A stretch of DNA of 64,000 nucleotides. Source: Spirosoma rhododendri (lineage in GTDB: Bacteria > Bacteroidota > Bacteroidia > Cytophagales > Spirosomataceae). Both the position numbers and the translations under genes were made by a program. This document shows positions 1-9,603 of this stretch, in pieces. The notes below the pieces were generated by a model that ran no database searches, was not told the origin of the DNA, and was given only the letters and a program-made list of their open reading frames with translations. How positions within the stretch are numbered: the stretch's first letter is position 1; each line of letters begins with the position of its first letter. The stretch lies in contig NZ_CP051677.1 of assembly GCF_012849055.1 (NCBI RefSeq), positions 4,231,001 to 4,295,000 of the forward strand, given 5' to 3'.

Positions 1-537
1 GTAATTGCGTCGAGCGCGGGTAAAGCGGTTCGTTTTCACGAAAGCCGGGTGCGCCCGATGGGTCGTACGGCCGCTGGTGTGCGGGGCATTTCGCTCGACG
101 AAGAGGATAAAGCCGACCATGTTATCGGTATGGTCTGTATCGACTCGCCGGATGCGCAGTTGCTGGTTGTATCGGAAAAAGGCTACGGCAAACGGTCTGA
201 TATCGAAGGCTACCGCGTCACGAACCGGGGTGCCAAAGGAGTCGGTACGCTGAAAGTAACCGAAAAAGTCGGCCGACTGGTTGCCGTACTGGATGTTGAT
301 GATACCGACGACCTGATGATTATCAACCGGTCAGGTATCGCGATCCGGACTCCGATTGCTGACATCAGCGTGATTGGGCGGAACACGCAGGGTGTGCGTC
401 TGATTACACTACGCGGTGACGACGAAATCTCGTCCGTGACAAAGATCAAGCGTGAAGATGACGAGGAAATTGAAACGGTGCCGGGTACCGAAAACGGTCC
501 TGTTGTCGATTCGTCCGAGACAGAACTGGTTGATTAG
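1..537 (+). CDS. gyrA: DNA gyrase subunit A, C-terminal part (cut by window edge)
   Basis: These are the last 178 residues of the A subunit of DNA gyrase, the ATP-dependent type II topoisomerase that introduces negative supercoils. The catalytic breakage-reunion domain lies outside the window and the frame is open to base 1. What is visible is the DNA-wrapping beta-pinwheel, with blade turns such as RPMGRTAAGVRGI and GRNTQGVRLI, which are typical of the GyrA C-terminal domain. The protein ends in an acidic tail (EDDEEIE, then a Glu/Asp-rich end), common in gyrase A. A hairpin terminator follows within about 20 bases of the stop. ParC/topoisomerase IV is the alternative, but the regular GRT and GVR blade motifs fit GyrA better. 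Confidence 0.95.
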   Translation, partial: VIASSAGKAVRFHESRVRPMGRTAAGVRGISLDEEDKADHVIGMVCIDSPDAQLLVVSEKGYGKRSDIEGYRVTNRGAKGVGTLKVTEKVGRLVAVLDVDDTDDLMIINRSGIAIRTPIADISVIGRNTQGVRLITLRGDDEISSVTKIKREDDEEIETVPGTENGPVVDSSETELVD

Positions 538-556
538 CCAGTAGATACGGCGTTTG

Positions 557-608
557 TTGAGCCGCCTGTACCGACAGCGATGATCGGGCGGGCGGCTCAA
601 ACATTTTT
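557..608 (+). terminator. Rho-independent terminator after gyrA
   Basis: A 10-bp perfect stem (TTGAGCCGCC at 557-566, GGCGGCTCAA at 591-600) encloses a 24-base loop and is followed by ACATTTTT. It sits directly after the gyrA stop and separates gyrA from the TPR gene. Confidence 0.7.
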
Positions 609-684
609 CAGCGTCTCGCGCTTATACAGATAGATTCCGTAATTTCGTTTGTTAAAAAAGGATAAAACACAACCCCAATTTCAC

Positions 685-2142
685 ATGAAATCAATTGCAG
701 TTGCAGTAGTCGCCTGTTGTCTGTCGGTAGGGGCATACGCTCAGAACCAGCAGGGCGGGGCCGCTTCTACGCTGGATCAGGCGCAGATGGACGCCGTTAA
801 GAAGGAGAAAGAGAAGAGCGATAAAGACATTGCCGATGCCAAGGCGGGGGCGAAAGCCAGTACCTGGATGGACCGGGCCAAAACCTATCAGTCGATCGCC
901 AATCAGTACATCCGGATGGATTCAGCGGCTGCCACCACGGCCTATGATGCATTCAAAAAGGTAATCGAACTCGATAAAGACAAGAAAGGCGGCCCGGGCC
1001 GGTTGGCAAAGGAAGCTGAGGAAGCTCTTAAGTCACAGCAGTTGTACGCGGCTTTCATGCAGCAGGGTGTAGCTAAGTTCCAGGGCAAGAACTACGCTGA
1101 TGCGGTGAAGTCGCTGAAAGTAGCGTCGGAAATTAACACGAAAGATACGACAGCTCCACTTTATGGAGCTATCGGTGCGCAGCAGGTTCGTGACAACGAG
1201 ACGGCGAAAGAACTGCTGGAGAAGTACATGGCCAACGGTGGTAAAGACGCCGTCGTGTACGGATCGCTGGTTCAGTTGTACCGCAACGACAAGCAGATCG
1301 ACAAGGCCTTGGCTGCGCTCGAAAAGGGTATGGCTATCGACCCGACCAATAAGGATCTGGTTAACGAGCGCATCAACATCATGCTGACCTCGAACCGGAT
1401 GGATGAGGCTGTTGCTGATCTGAAAAAGCAGGTTGATAAAGATCCTAAGAACGCGCAGACGCTCGTGTTGCTTGGTCAGATCTACGACAACAGTGCCGCT
1501 AAGCTCGACGAAGAAATCCGTAAGATGGAAGGTGAGAGCAAGAAAAGCGGTAACCCAGCTAAAAAACTGGCAGATGCTAAAGGACTGCTGGATACGTATA
1601 ATAGTGAGGTGACACGTCTGAGCGCTGCCATGAAGAAGCAGCCTAAAAATGCAGATCTGAAGCGTCAGCTGACGGATGTTCAGAAGCGCGCTGCCGATCA
1701 GAAAACAACGATTGCTCAGTTGGAGGCTTCGGCTAAAGAAGCAGCTGCCAATTCGGGTGCTGCCGCTGGTAACGAGCAGAAGTTAGCTGATTCGAAAAAG
1801 AAATTCGACAGCGATCGGATGATGGCGATCGATTACTACAAGAAAGCTGTTGCTGTTGATCCTAACAACTACGACGCTAACTTCGGAATGGGTGTAACGT
1901 ACTTCAACGAAGCCGTCCGTATGAAAGGTGCCGTTGACGCCATGGACATGGCTGAGTACAATAAGCGTGGTAAAGAAGTAGATGGTCAGGTTTGCGGCAA
2001 GTTCAAGCAGGCACTGCCATACTTCCAGAAAGCGAAAACTGCGAAAGATGATCAGGAGGTAACCCAGAATCTGGAGAACCTGCAAAACATTCTGAAGCAG
2101 TACGAAGAGCGTAAAGTCGTTTGTGTAGAACCTACTAACTAG
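685..2142 (+). CDS. Secreted tetratricopeptide repeat protein
   Basis: A 485-residue exported protein with a clear signal peptide (residues 1-20, ending GAYAQ). The ATG at 685 is preferred over the in-frame TTG at 649 because it puts the basic n-region and hydrophobic core at the very N terminus. Tetratricopeptide repeats cover most of the mature chain, with typical helices such as DKALAALEKGMAIDPTNKDL in the middle and AIDYYKKAVAVDPNNYDA near the end. A Lys/Ala-rich, probably coiled-coil stretch of about 100 residues separates the two TPR blocks. TPR arrays are protein-binding scaffolds, and no catalytic domain is visible. I recall a TPR gene after gyrA in other Bacteroidota, but its partner and exact role are unknown. 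Confidence 0.85.
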   Translation: MKSIAVAVVACCLSVGAYAQNQQGGAASTLDQAQMDAVKKEKEKSDKDIADAKAGAKASTWMDRAKTYQSIANQYIRMDSAAATTAYDAFKKVIELDKDKKGGPGRLAKEAEEALKSQQLYAAFMQQGVAKFQGKNYADAVKSLKVASEINTKDTTAPLYGAIGAQQVRDNETAKELLEKYMANGGKDAVVYGSLVQLYRNDKQIDKALAALEKGMAIDPTNKDLVNERINIMLTSNRMDEAVADLKKQVDKDPKNAQTLVLLGQIYDNSAAKLDEEIRKMEGESKKSGNPAKKLADAKGLLDTYNSEVTRLSAAMKKQPKNADLKRQLTDVQKRAADQKTTIAQLEASAKEAAANSGAAAGNEQKLADSKKKFDSDRMMAIDYYKKAVAVDPNNYDANFGMGVTYFNEAVRMKGAVDAMDMAEYNKRGKEVDGQVCGKFKQALPYFQKAKTAKDDQEVTQNLENLQNILKQYEERKVVCVEPTN

Positions 2143-2162
2143 GAACGACACATAATCAGGAC

Positions 2163-2192
2163 AAGTAGGGCTGTCAATTGACAGCCCTACTT
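2163..2192. terminator. Perfect 30-bp palindrome, terminator of the TPR gene
   Basis: AAGTAGGGCTGTCAA and its exact reverse complement abut with no spacer (15 + 15 bp), 20 bases after the TPR stop, followed by an AT-rich stretch (ATTTATAAA). It probably folds with a small loop as an intrinsic terminator. Confidence 0.6.
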
Positions 2193-2782
2193 ATTTATAA
2201 AGTCTACTTAACATAATATAAATTATAAAACAACTCGTATGCTACTGAATCTATGCATACTGTAAGTAAAACATCGATGGAGTAACCTCAGCTAGACTCT
2301 TTACTGTGTGTTCAGTGAGGGATATAAGAATAGGTATGTTGGCCTGTCGCTTTGCATAATGGATAGGTTCCAGCAAGCCTGTGCGCTAAGTTCTACTTTT
2401 CTGGTCGGATAAAAAGCCCGGCCCGGCTATATCACGATTGAGGAGTTATATGAACGGCGTTTCCGTAACAAGCAGCTTGGTGGTAGTCGACTATGGTGGT
2501 TTATATATGGATCAATTTGTGAGTCGACCAAGCCCGGATGAGTTTGTGCAGTTTGCCAGAACCGAGTACCAGGGTTTAATTCCGGATTGATTCGTAGGAT
2601 TGCCTTTTACACTGATGAGTGGCTGGCTGATTAGAGAAGTAGCCTACGCGTTTAACGATCGCTTATCGAGATTCGTCCGGGCTACAGTTATGGGTAGTTG
2701 TGTGTCGATTTTAACGGCGATTTGTGAAAATATCCACGTGGAACACTAAAGCATTGCTTTACAGCGAGTTATGTGTGTGTCG
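2193..2782. other. Non-coding or decayed AT-rich gap
   Basis: About 590 bases between two strong hairpins with no long reading frame. Base composition is more AT-rich than the flanking genes. The only protein-like stretch is a 46-codon frame at 2450-2590, listed separately. No tRNA, repeat array or insertion-sequence end was seen. Confidence 0.5.
2450..2590 (+). CDS. Possible small ORF (46 aa), unrecognised
   Basis: ATG at 2450 is preceded by AGGAG at 2441-2445, a good Shine-Dalgarno match at normal spacing, which is not usual for this phylum. The 46-residue product begins MNGVSVTSSLVVVDYGG and includes the protein-like stretch RPSPDEFVQFARTEYQGL. I recognise no family. It could be a real small protein, the remnant of a decayed gene, or chance: the +1 frame across the same bases also reads plausibly (YITIEELYERRFRNKQLGG). 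Both neighbouring hairpins isolate it as its own transcription unit, if it is transcribed at all. Confidence 0.2.
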   Translation: MNGVSVTSSLVVVDYGGLYMDQFVSRPSPDEFVQFARTEYQGLIPD

Positions 2783-2824
2783 ATCAAAAAAGGGCTCCTA
2801 CGCACGTAGGAGCCCTTTTTTGAT
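2783..2824. terminator. Strong bidirectional terminator hairpin
   Basis: A perfect 20-bp stem (left arm 2783-2802, right arm 2805-2824) with only a CA spacer. Each arm starts or ends in a run of six A or T, so a U-tract follows the GC-rich core on either strand. It can end transcription from the left and from the XRE gene on the right. Confidence 0.85.
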
Positions 2825-2896
2825 TACCTGTGTACAGGTTGATGAAGTGGTACTTTAATCGATTTATTGATTGGAAAGCTTATCTTTAACCGCCTT

Positions 2897-3376
2897 TTAC
2901 ACCGATGGCAGAAACTCACGAAATGACCCGTCGGTGTAGAAAAGTAAAATACGTTCGACTCGTTTTTCTGCGCCGGAATCTTCCATTGGAAAATCTTCTT
3001 CGGCGGGCATTTCGGGCTGTGGCGGTGCTAATTCACGAGGTCTGCTCCGCGGGATCGACGACTGAACAGGCTGATTCGGCGCATTGGAGTACCCCATATT
3101 GTAGCGCTCCGCTGCTGGTTGAGTACTCCCCTGTCTATATGCGCCCTGTGAAGTCGGTGCCGGTGACGAGTTCTGTTGCTCATCTTCCATGATCCAGTCG
3201 TAGCCTAGGTCAGGAAAACGGCGTATTATTTTTTGAATAATGTCGAAACTAGGTCTGTTCCTACCTGATAGGATGTGTGAGATGCTGGATCGTTGTACAC
3301 CAATTTCGTCGGCGAAATAAGATGGTGAGAAGTTACGATCAATCAGTATCTGTTTAATCTTGTCATTTATATTCAT
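2897..3376 (-). CDS. XRE-family helix-turn-helix regulator
   Basis: A 159-residue cytoplasmic DNA-binding protein. Residues about 5-62 form a Cro/C1-type helix-turn-helix (FADEIGVQRSSISHILSGRN holds the turn and recognition helix). A Pro/Gln/Ser-rich flexible linker follows (about 70-130), then a short conserved-looking C-terminal segment (RVERILLFYTDGSFREFLPS) that may be a dimerisation or ligand element. This fusion of one HTH to a disordered linker is common in Cytophagales, but its regulon is not known. The gene lies downstream of dapD in the same direction, separated by about 175 AT-rich bases that hold a 14-bp inverted repeat, a possible autoregulatory site. Confidence 0.85.
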   Translation of the reverse strand: MNINDKIKQILIDRNFSPSYFADEIGVQRSSISHILSGRNRPSFDIIQKIIRRFPDLGYDWIMEDEQQNSSPAPTSQGAYRQGSTQPAAERYNMGYSNAPNQPVQSSIPRSRPRELAPPQPEMPAEEDFPMEDSGAEKRVERILLFYTDGSFREFLPSV

Positions 3377-3467
3377 AACTATGAATTAGTGTAAATGTGA
3401 ACTAGTAGCACAAATATATAAATTTAAATACTATACTTATGTAAATAGCTGATAGTTATAAATGTAT

Positions 3468-3518
3468 ATCGAAGTACAAAATACAATTTAATATGTTGAA
3501 TGTGTTTTGTACTTCGAT
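3468..3518. promoter_or_regulatory. 14-bp perfect inverted repeat between dapD and XRE gene
   Basis: ATCGAAGTACAAAA at 3468-3481 and its exact reverse complement at 3505-3518 flank a 23-base AT-rich loop, about 90 bases before the XRE start. It could be a dapD terminator or an operator for the downstream regulator; the sequence alone does not decide. Confidence 0.45.
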
Positions 3519-3520
3519 GA

Positions 3521-3557
3521 GTGTAAATTGTACTGGTTGATTATTTACAATCTACAC
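3521..3557 (-). terminator. Hairpin overlapping the dapD stop
   Basis: Arms 3521-3532 and 3546-3557 pair over 12 bp with one G-U wobble when read on the minus strand, with a 13-base loop. The stem includes the dapD stop codon. No long T-run follows, so strength is uncertain. Confidence 0.35.
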
Positions 3558-4367
3558 AGATACATTGTTTTCGCGGAGAGCTTCATTCAGCGACGTTTTT
3601 AGATCGGTCGATTCTTTACGTTGCCCGATAATAATCGCACAGGGTACATGAAATTCACCCGCCGGAAACTGTTTAGCATAGCTGCCGGGGATGACAACGG
3701 AGTTAGCAGGAACGTAGCCCTTGTATTCTTTAGGCTCGCTACCTGTAACGTCGATAATCTTGGAAGAACCAGTAATTGTTACGCCAGCGCCCAGAACTGC
3801 CCGTTTGCCAATGCGCGCCCCTTCTACTACGATACAGCGTGATCCGATGAAAGCGCCGTCTTCAATAATTACCGGAGATGCTTGTGGTGGTTCAAGCACA
3901 CCACCGATACCAACTCCCCCACTCAGGTGAACGTCTTTACCAATTTGTGCGCAGCTACCAACTGTAGCCCATGTGTCGACCATAGTACGCTCGTCTACAT
4001 AGGCACCAATGTTTACGTATGAAGGCATCAGAATTACACCGGGAGCCTGGAAGGATCCGTAGCGGGCAACTGCTGGTGGAACCACGCGAACCTTAGTTTC
4101 GACAAAGTTTGTCTTCAGCGGAATTTTATCGTGAAAGGAGAAAATTCCCACTTCTTCAGGCTTCATCTGTTGGGAAACAAAGTAGAGGAGAATTGCTTTT
4201 TTCACCCACTCATTTACCACCCAATCTCCGCTTTCGTCAGTGGCGGGGGTGGCCACTCGCAGCTCTCCCCTATCTAATTGATGAATTACATCGTGAATAA
4301 GCTGTAATGATTCGGGTTGTTGTAATAGTGTTCGGTCGGACCAAATTTGTTCAATCTGTGCGGTCAT
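3552..4367 (-). CDS. dapD: 2,3,4,5-tetrahydropyridine-2,6-dicarboxylate N-succinyltransferase
   Basis: A 271-residue enzyme of the succinylase branch of lysine and diaminopimelate biosynthesis. It transfers succinyl from succinyl-CoA to tetrahydrodipicolinate, feeding peptidoglycan and lysine. The N-terminal about 90 residues are the alpha-helical DapD domain. The rest is a left-handed beta-helix of hexapeptide repeats, seen in runs such as VGIGGVLEPPQASPVIIEDG and ARIGKRAVLGAGVTITGS. The length is normal for the family. ATG at 4367 is preceded by an AT-rich leader. The gene stands alone, downstream of the 1.1-kb AT-rich gap, with the XRE regulator following in the same direction. Confidence 0.95.
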   Translation of the reverse strand: MTAQIEQIWSDRTLLQQPESLQLIHDVIHQLDRGELRVATPATDESGDWVVNEWVKKAILLYFVSQQMKPEEVGIFSFHDKIPLKTNFVETKVRVVPPAVARYGSFQAPGVILMPSYVNIGAYVDERTMVDTWATVGSCAQIGKDVHLSGGVGIGGVLEPPQASPVIIEDGAFIGSRCIVVEGARIGKRAVLGAGVTITGSSKIIDVTGSEPKEYKGYVPANSVVIPGSYAKQFPAGEFHVPCAIIIGQRKESTDLKTSLNEALRENNVSV

Positions 4368-6461
<2,094 letters not shown>

Positions 6462-6464
6462 GTT

Positions 6465-6515
6465 AATTTACATCTATTCACATAAGTATTCGACGTTGTA
6501 GAGTAGATGTAAATT
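6465..6515 (+). terminator. Inverted repeat downstream of gap
   Basis: AATTTACATCTA (6465-6476) and TAGATGTAAATT (6504-6515) form a 12-bp AT-rich stem immediately after the gap stop. A second, GC-richer hairpin follows at 6541-6566 and may be the true terminator. Confidence 0.4.
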
Positions 6516-6540
6516 TAATGTTGTTACAGAAATAAACTGC

Positions 6541-6571
6541 GGGCGCAATCTTAACAGGTTGTGCCCGTTTT
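6541..6571 (+). terminator. Terminator hairpin overlapping the trmB 3' end
   Basis: GGGCGCAA (6541-6548) pairs with TTGTGCCC (6559-6566), including one G-U pair, around a 10-base loop, followed by GTTTT. The hairpin contains the last codons of the convergent trmB gene, so gap and trmB share their 3' boundary. Confidence 0.45.
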
Positions 6572-7216
6572 ACATTGTAAATAGTTGATTGTAAATCCTT
6601 TATCAAAGAACATTTGTTCGTACTTTGTCTTTATCCCTAAGTGTATATTGTTAAGTGGTGATTTGTATAAGTCATTTGTGTATTTTACATCTGTGAACTT
6701 GTTTTCCTGCACTGTTTCCAGACTGTACGAGAATAAAAGCGGACTGTCTGTCTTTAAGTGAAGCAGTCCGCCGGGTTTTAACAGCCGCTTATACACTTCC
6801 AGAAAACGGGGATGAGTAAGCCGGTGCTTCTCCTGCCGGGGGCGCGGCTGCGGATCAGGAAACGTAATCCATATTTCATCGATCTCCCCTGGCTCAAAGA
6901 ATTCCTCAATGAAATTGATGTCGGTGCGCAGAAACGCAGCGTTGGTTAATCCAAGCGAAAGTGCAGTCTGTGAGCCTCGGGCGATCCGATCGCCCTTAAT
7001 GTCGACACCGATAAAATTGATTTCAGGATAAGCCTGACTCAACCCAACCGTGTACTCACCCTTACCGCAGGCAAGTTCCAGCACGACCGGGTTATCATTA
7101 CCAAACTGGTCAGAACGCCAGTTTCCTTTGATGGTTTTGTACTCGGGCTTACCAACTTCAATCACATTGGAACTTGCCTGATTTTGTAAAAAGCGGTGTT
7201 GTTTACGACGCGTCAC
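6551..7216 (-). CDS. trmB: tRNA (guanine(46)-N7)-methyltransferase
   Basis: A 221-residue SAM-dependent methyltransferase that forms m7G46 in the variable loop of tRNAs. The SAM-binding motif is VLELACGKGEYTVGLSQ (about residues 46-62). The family's tRNA-binding and catalytic motif appears as ITFPDPQPRPRQEKHRL. The N terminus is basic (MTRRKQHRFLQ). It is the last gene of a tight leftward operon: folC ends only 5 bases before its ATG. The length is typical. Confidence 0.93.
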   Translation of the reverse strand: MTRRKQHRFLQNQASSNVIEVGKPEYKTIKGNWRSDQFGNDNPVVLELACGKGEYTVGLSQAYPEINFIGVDIKGDRIARGSQTALSLGLTNAAFLRTDINFIEEFFEPGEIDEIWITFPDPQPRPRQEKHRLTHPRFLEVYKRLLKPGGLLHLKTDSPLLFSYSLETVQENKFTDVKYTNDLYKSPLNNIHLGIKTKYEQMFFDKGFTINYLQCKTGTTC

Positions 7217-7221
7217 GGATA

Positions 7222-8508
7222 CTATAAATCGATTAATTCAGCAATGGTGTAATTACTCCCCGTAACCAAAATCAGGTCATCTGACTGGGCCGCTGCCAAC
7301 GCAGCAGCGAGCGCCAGATTGACATCTAAATAGGCGGTACCAGACAGGCCAGCTTCGGCGGCTTCCTGCTCAAGCTGGTGCGCTGGTAAGGCTCGGGGGG
7401 TTTGTGCCTGACAGAAATAATAGCAGGCATCAGAGGGAAATTGGGCGAGCACTGCCGACCGGTCTTTGTCGGCGACAAGACCGACGACCAGGTGCAGCGT
7501 CCTGTATGGCAGCGAATAAATCGTGTCGAACAGAGCCGCCAGTCCGGGTTGATTGTGGGCCGTGTCGACGATAACCCGGGGCATATCACGCAGTTGTTGA
7601 AACCGTCCTTTCAGTCCTGTCAGCCCGACTACGTTAGCCAGTCCTGAGGCAATCTGTTGGGGGGTTACGGGCCACTCGCCAGCCACCTCGGCAACTGTCG
7701 ATAACACACCGGCAACGTTCTTTACCTGGTACCCACCGACCAGATCGAGCAACAGGGCGTAGTCGTGTCCAGTCGTGTCCGTTACCCGGAGTTGCCGTTT
7801 GCCGTTTAGCAAACCAGCGTCAACTACCTGCCATTGCTGATCGGCAAAGGTGATACCGGCCCCCTTGTCTTTAGCAATTTGCCGGAAGACCGACTCCGTT
7901 TCGGCTTGGGTTTCGCTAACGACTGCCGGAATGCCCGATTTGATGATCCCACCCTTCTCGCCGGCAATTTCGGCCAGTGTCGTGCCTAAAATATCGGTAT
8001 GGTCGTAGCCGATGTTCGTTATCAGCGAAACGGCGGGGGTGATCACGTTCGTCGAGTCCAGCCGGCCACCTAGCCCTACTTCGATTATGGCCAGATCAAC
8101 CTGCTGCCGGGCAAAATAATCGAACGCCATCGCGACCGTCACTTCGAAAAACGATGGCTCAACGGCTTCAATCAGCGTCTGGTGGTCAACCACAAACTGC
8201 GCGACGCTTTCCTCAGCAATGGGTACTCCACTGATCCGGATTCGTTCGGTGAATGATTTCAGATGGGGAGACGTGTACAAACCAACCCGGTACCCCGCTG
8301 ACTGATAAATGGCGGCCAGCATGTGCGAACTGCTGCCTTTTCCATTGGTACCAGCCACGTGAATACTACGGAACTGCTGCTGCGGGTTTCCCAGAGCCTC
8401 ACACAGCCGCAGGGTATTACCCAGGCCGGGTTTGATGGCTTTAGCCCCAATTCGATGAAAAACAGGGAGCCGACTGTACAGATAGTCGATGGCTTCCGAA
8501 TACTGCAT
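7222..8508 (-). CDS. folC: Bifunctional folylpolyglutamate / dihydrofolate synthase
   Basis: A 428-residue ATP-dependent Mur-ligase-family enzyme. It adds glutamate to dihydropteroate and then to folates, so it completes dihydrofolate and retains folates in the cell. The P-loop is HVAGTNGKGSSSHMLAAIYQ (about residues 50-69). ERIRISG and the lysine-bearing motif AGEKGGIIKSGIP are family signatures, and the C-terminal domain contains VDTAHNQPG. Its ATG directly follows the stop codon of tonB with no spacer, and trmB begins 5 bases after its stop, so the three genes are almost certainly co-transcribed and translationally coupled. Confidence 0.93.
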   Translation of the reverse strand: MQYSEAIDYLYSRLPVFHRIGAKAIKPGLGNTLRLCEALGNPQQQFRSIHVAGTNGKGSSSHMLAAIYQSAGYRVGLYTSPHLKSFTERIRISGVPIAEESVAQFVVDHQTLIEAVEPSFFEVTVAMAFDYFARQQVDLAIIEVGLGGRLDSTNVITPAVSLITNIGYDHTDILGTTLAEIAGEKGGIIKSGIPAVVSETQAETESVFRQIAKDKGAGITFADQQWQVVDAGLLNGKRQLRVTDTTGHDYALLLDLVGGYQVKNVAGVLSTVAEVAGEWPVTPQQIASGLANVVGLTGLKGRFQQLRDMPRVIVDTAHNQPGLAALFDTIYSLPYRTLHLVVGLVADKDRSAVLAQFPSDACYYFCQAQTPRALPAHQLEQEAAEAGLSGTAYLDVNLALAAALAAAQSDDLILVTGSNYTIAELIDL

Positions 8509-9450
8509 TTACTTGGCGGTAATAATAAAGGTAATGGTACCGGTGGCGGTGGGCGGTGTCGCACCCCCTTTGGGCCGTAACCGCAACCGCTGCACGGCTT
8601 TCCGGTATACATCCGCTACGGCCGGACTAACAGTCGACTGCTGCTGCTGCACCCGGGTGATAGTTCCGTCGCCGTCGACCGTAATCTTAAAGACAATCTT
8701 GCCCGTTTCGTCGGAGTCGTCGGATACGCTGGGGCGACCGGCCAGCGACCAGCCCGACACATCAAAAGCAACCCCTGACTTGGACCCGCCCGGTGTGCCG
8801 TACAAACTCTTGGCGTCGATACTACCGTTGGGGTTTCCTTTGTCGCCAACGCCACTGGCATCGTCGCCATTGCTGTTACCACCCACGCCGTTTGCTTTGC
8901 CGATGGTGCCGTTGGAACCACCACCACCCAACGATTTCCGGAACAGGGCGTCGTTATTGACCGTCTCTACTTTTTTCGGCGGAGCGGGTGGTGCCGGCCG
9001 CTCGACGGGGGCCGTGGGTTTAGCCGCTTCCACCCGGCGCGGTTCCGGGCGTTCGGGCGTCGTGACGGGGCTTTCTACCTTACTGGTGATAACGGGCTTT
9101 TCAGTGGGTGTCCGGTCCGGCTTGGCGTCCTCTACTTTCGGTTGGGGCGTCACCGTTGTTTTTTCAACACGCGGCCGCGCCGTTTCCTTAGGATTCGGCC
9201 GGTCATTCGAGGGTTTGACATCAACCGGGTTGGGTGAATCAGAAGGTTTGTTGTATGTCTGAATGTTTCCACTCCCCCGGTCAGTGGTGCCAAAATTGAC
9301 TTCGATAAATTCGATTGGGGGCGGGTCAGGGACAGTCTGCGTCAGGTTAACCAGCAGCAGCACAGCCACCAGCAGGGCGTTGATGATAAACGCACCCGCC
9401 AGCGATTTAAAACGAATCTCACGTTCATTGTCAAAGGTGATCCGGTTCAT
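8509..9450 (-). CDS. Energy transducer TonB-family protein
   Basis: A 313-residue inner-membrane protein with a long periplasmic part. One transmembrane anchor lies at about residues 18-37 (SLAGAFIINALLVAVLLLV). A Pro/Lys/Thr-rich spacer follows (about 60-150), then a Gly/Asn-rich stretch, and finally a TonB-like C-terminal domain (about 230-313) with GKIVFKITVDGDGTITRVQ and RLRLRPKGG. TonB proteins couple the proton-motive force, through ExbBD, to outer-membrane receptors. ExbB and ExbD are not in the window next to it and may lie elsewhere. It heads the operon with folC and trmB. Its function as a transducer rather than a related structural protein is inferred from the fold pattern. Confidence 0.8.
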   Translation of the reverse strand: MNRITFDNEREIRFKSLAGAFIINALLVAVLLLVNLTQTVPDPPPIEFIEVNFGTTDRGSGNIQTYNKPSDSPNPVDVKPSNDRPNPKETARPRVEKTTVTPQPKVEDAKPDRTPTEKPVITSKVESPVTTPERPEPRRVEAAKPTAPVERPAPPAPPKKVETVNNDALFRKSLGGGGSNGTIGKANGVGGNSNGDDASGVGDKGNPNGSIDAKSLYGTPGGSKSGVAFDVSGWSLAGRPSVSDDSDETGKIVFKITVDGDGTITRVQQQQSTVSPAVADVYRKAVQRLRLRPKGGATPPTATGTITFIITAK

Positions 9451-9576
9451 GCGGTAGCGACGAAAGGGTTTTTAATGGCTTGTTCTATAACGTTGTCTCG
9501 TGCCGGCTTCGTTTGTGCGAAACCCGCCAGGTAAACAAAGTAACACAAAAGCCGGGAATCCATTCACCCGGTTGGT

Positions 9577-9584
9577 TATGTTTG
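9577..9584 (+). promoter_or_regulatory. Candidate -7 element for menD
   Basis: TATGTTTG fits TAnnTTTG, 19 bases before the menD ATG in the 153-base gap shared with divergent tonB. No good -33 element is seen. Confidence 0.35.
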
Positions 9585-9603
9585 CAGTCTGAGCCTCGTT
9601 TTC

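Noticed and set aside
649..684. TTG at 649 as start of the TPR gene
   Set aside because: It would put 12 polar residues before the signal peptide; ATG 685 gives a normal one.
8489..9262. 257-codon frame antisense to tonB
   Set aside because: Pro/Thr/Ser-rich mirror of the TonB spacer.
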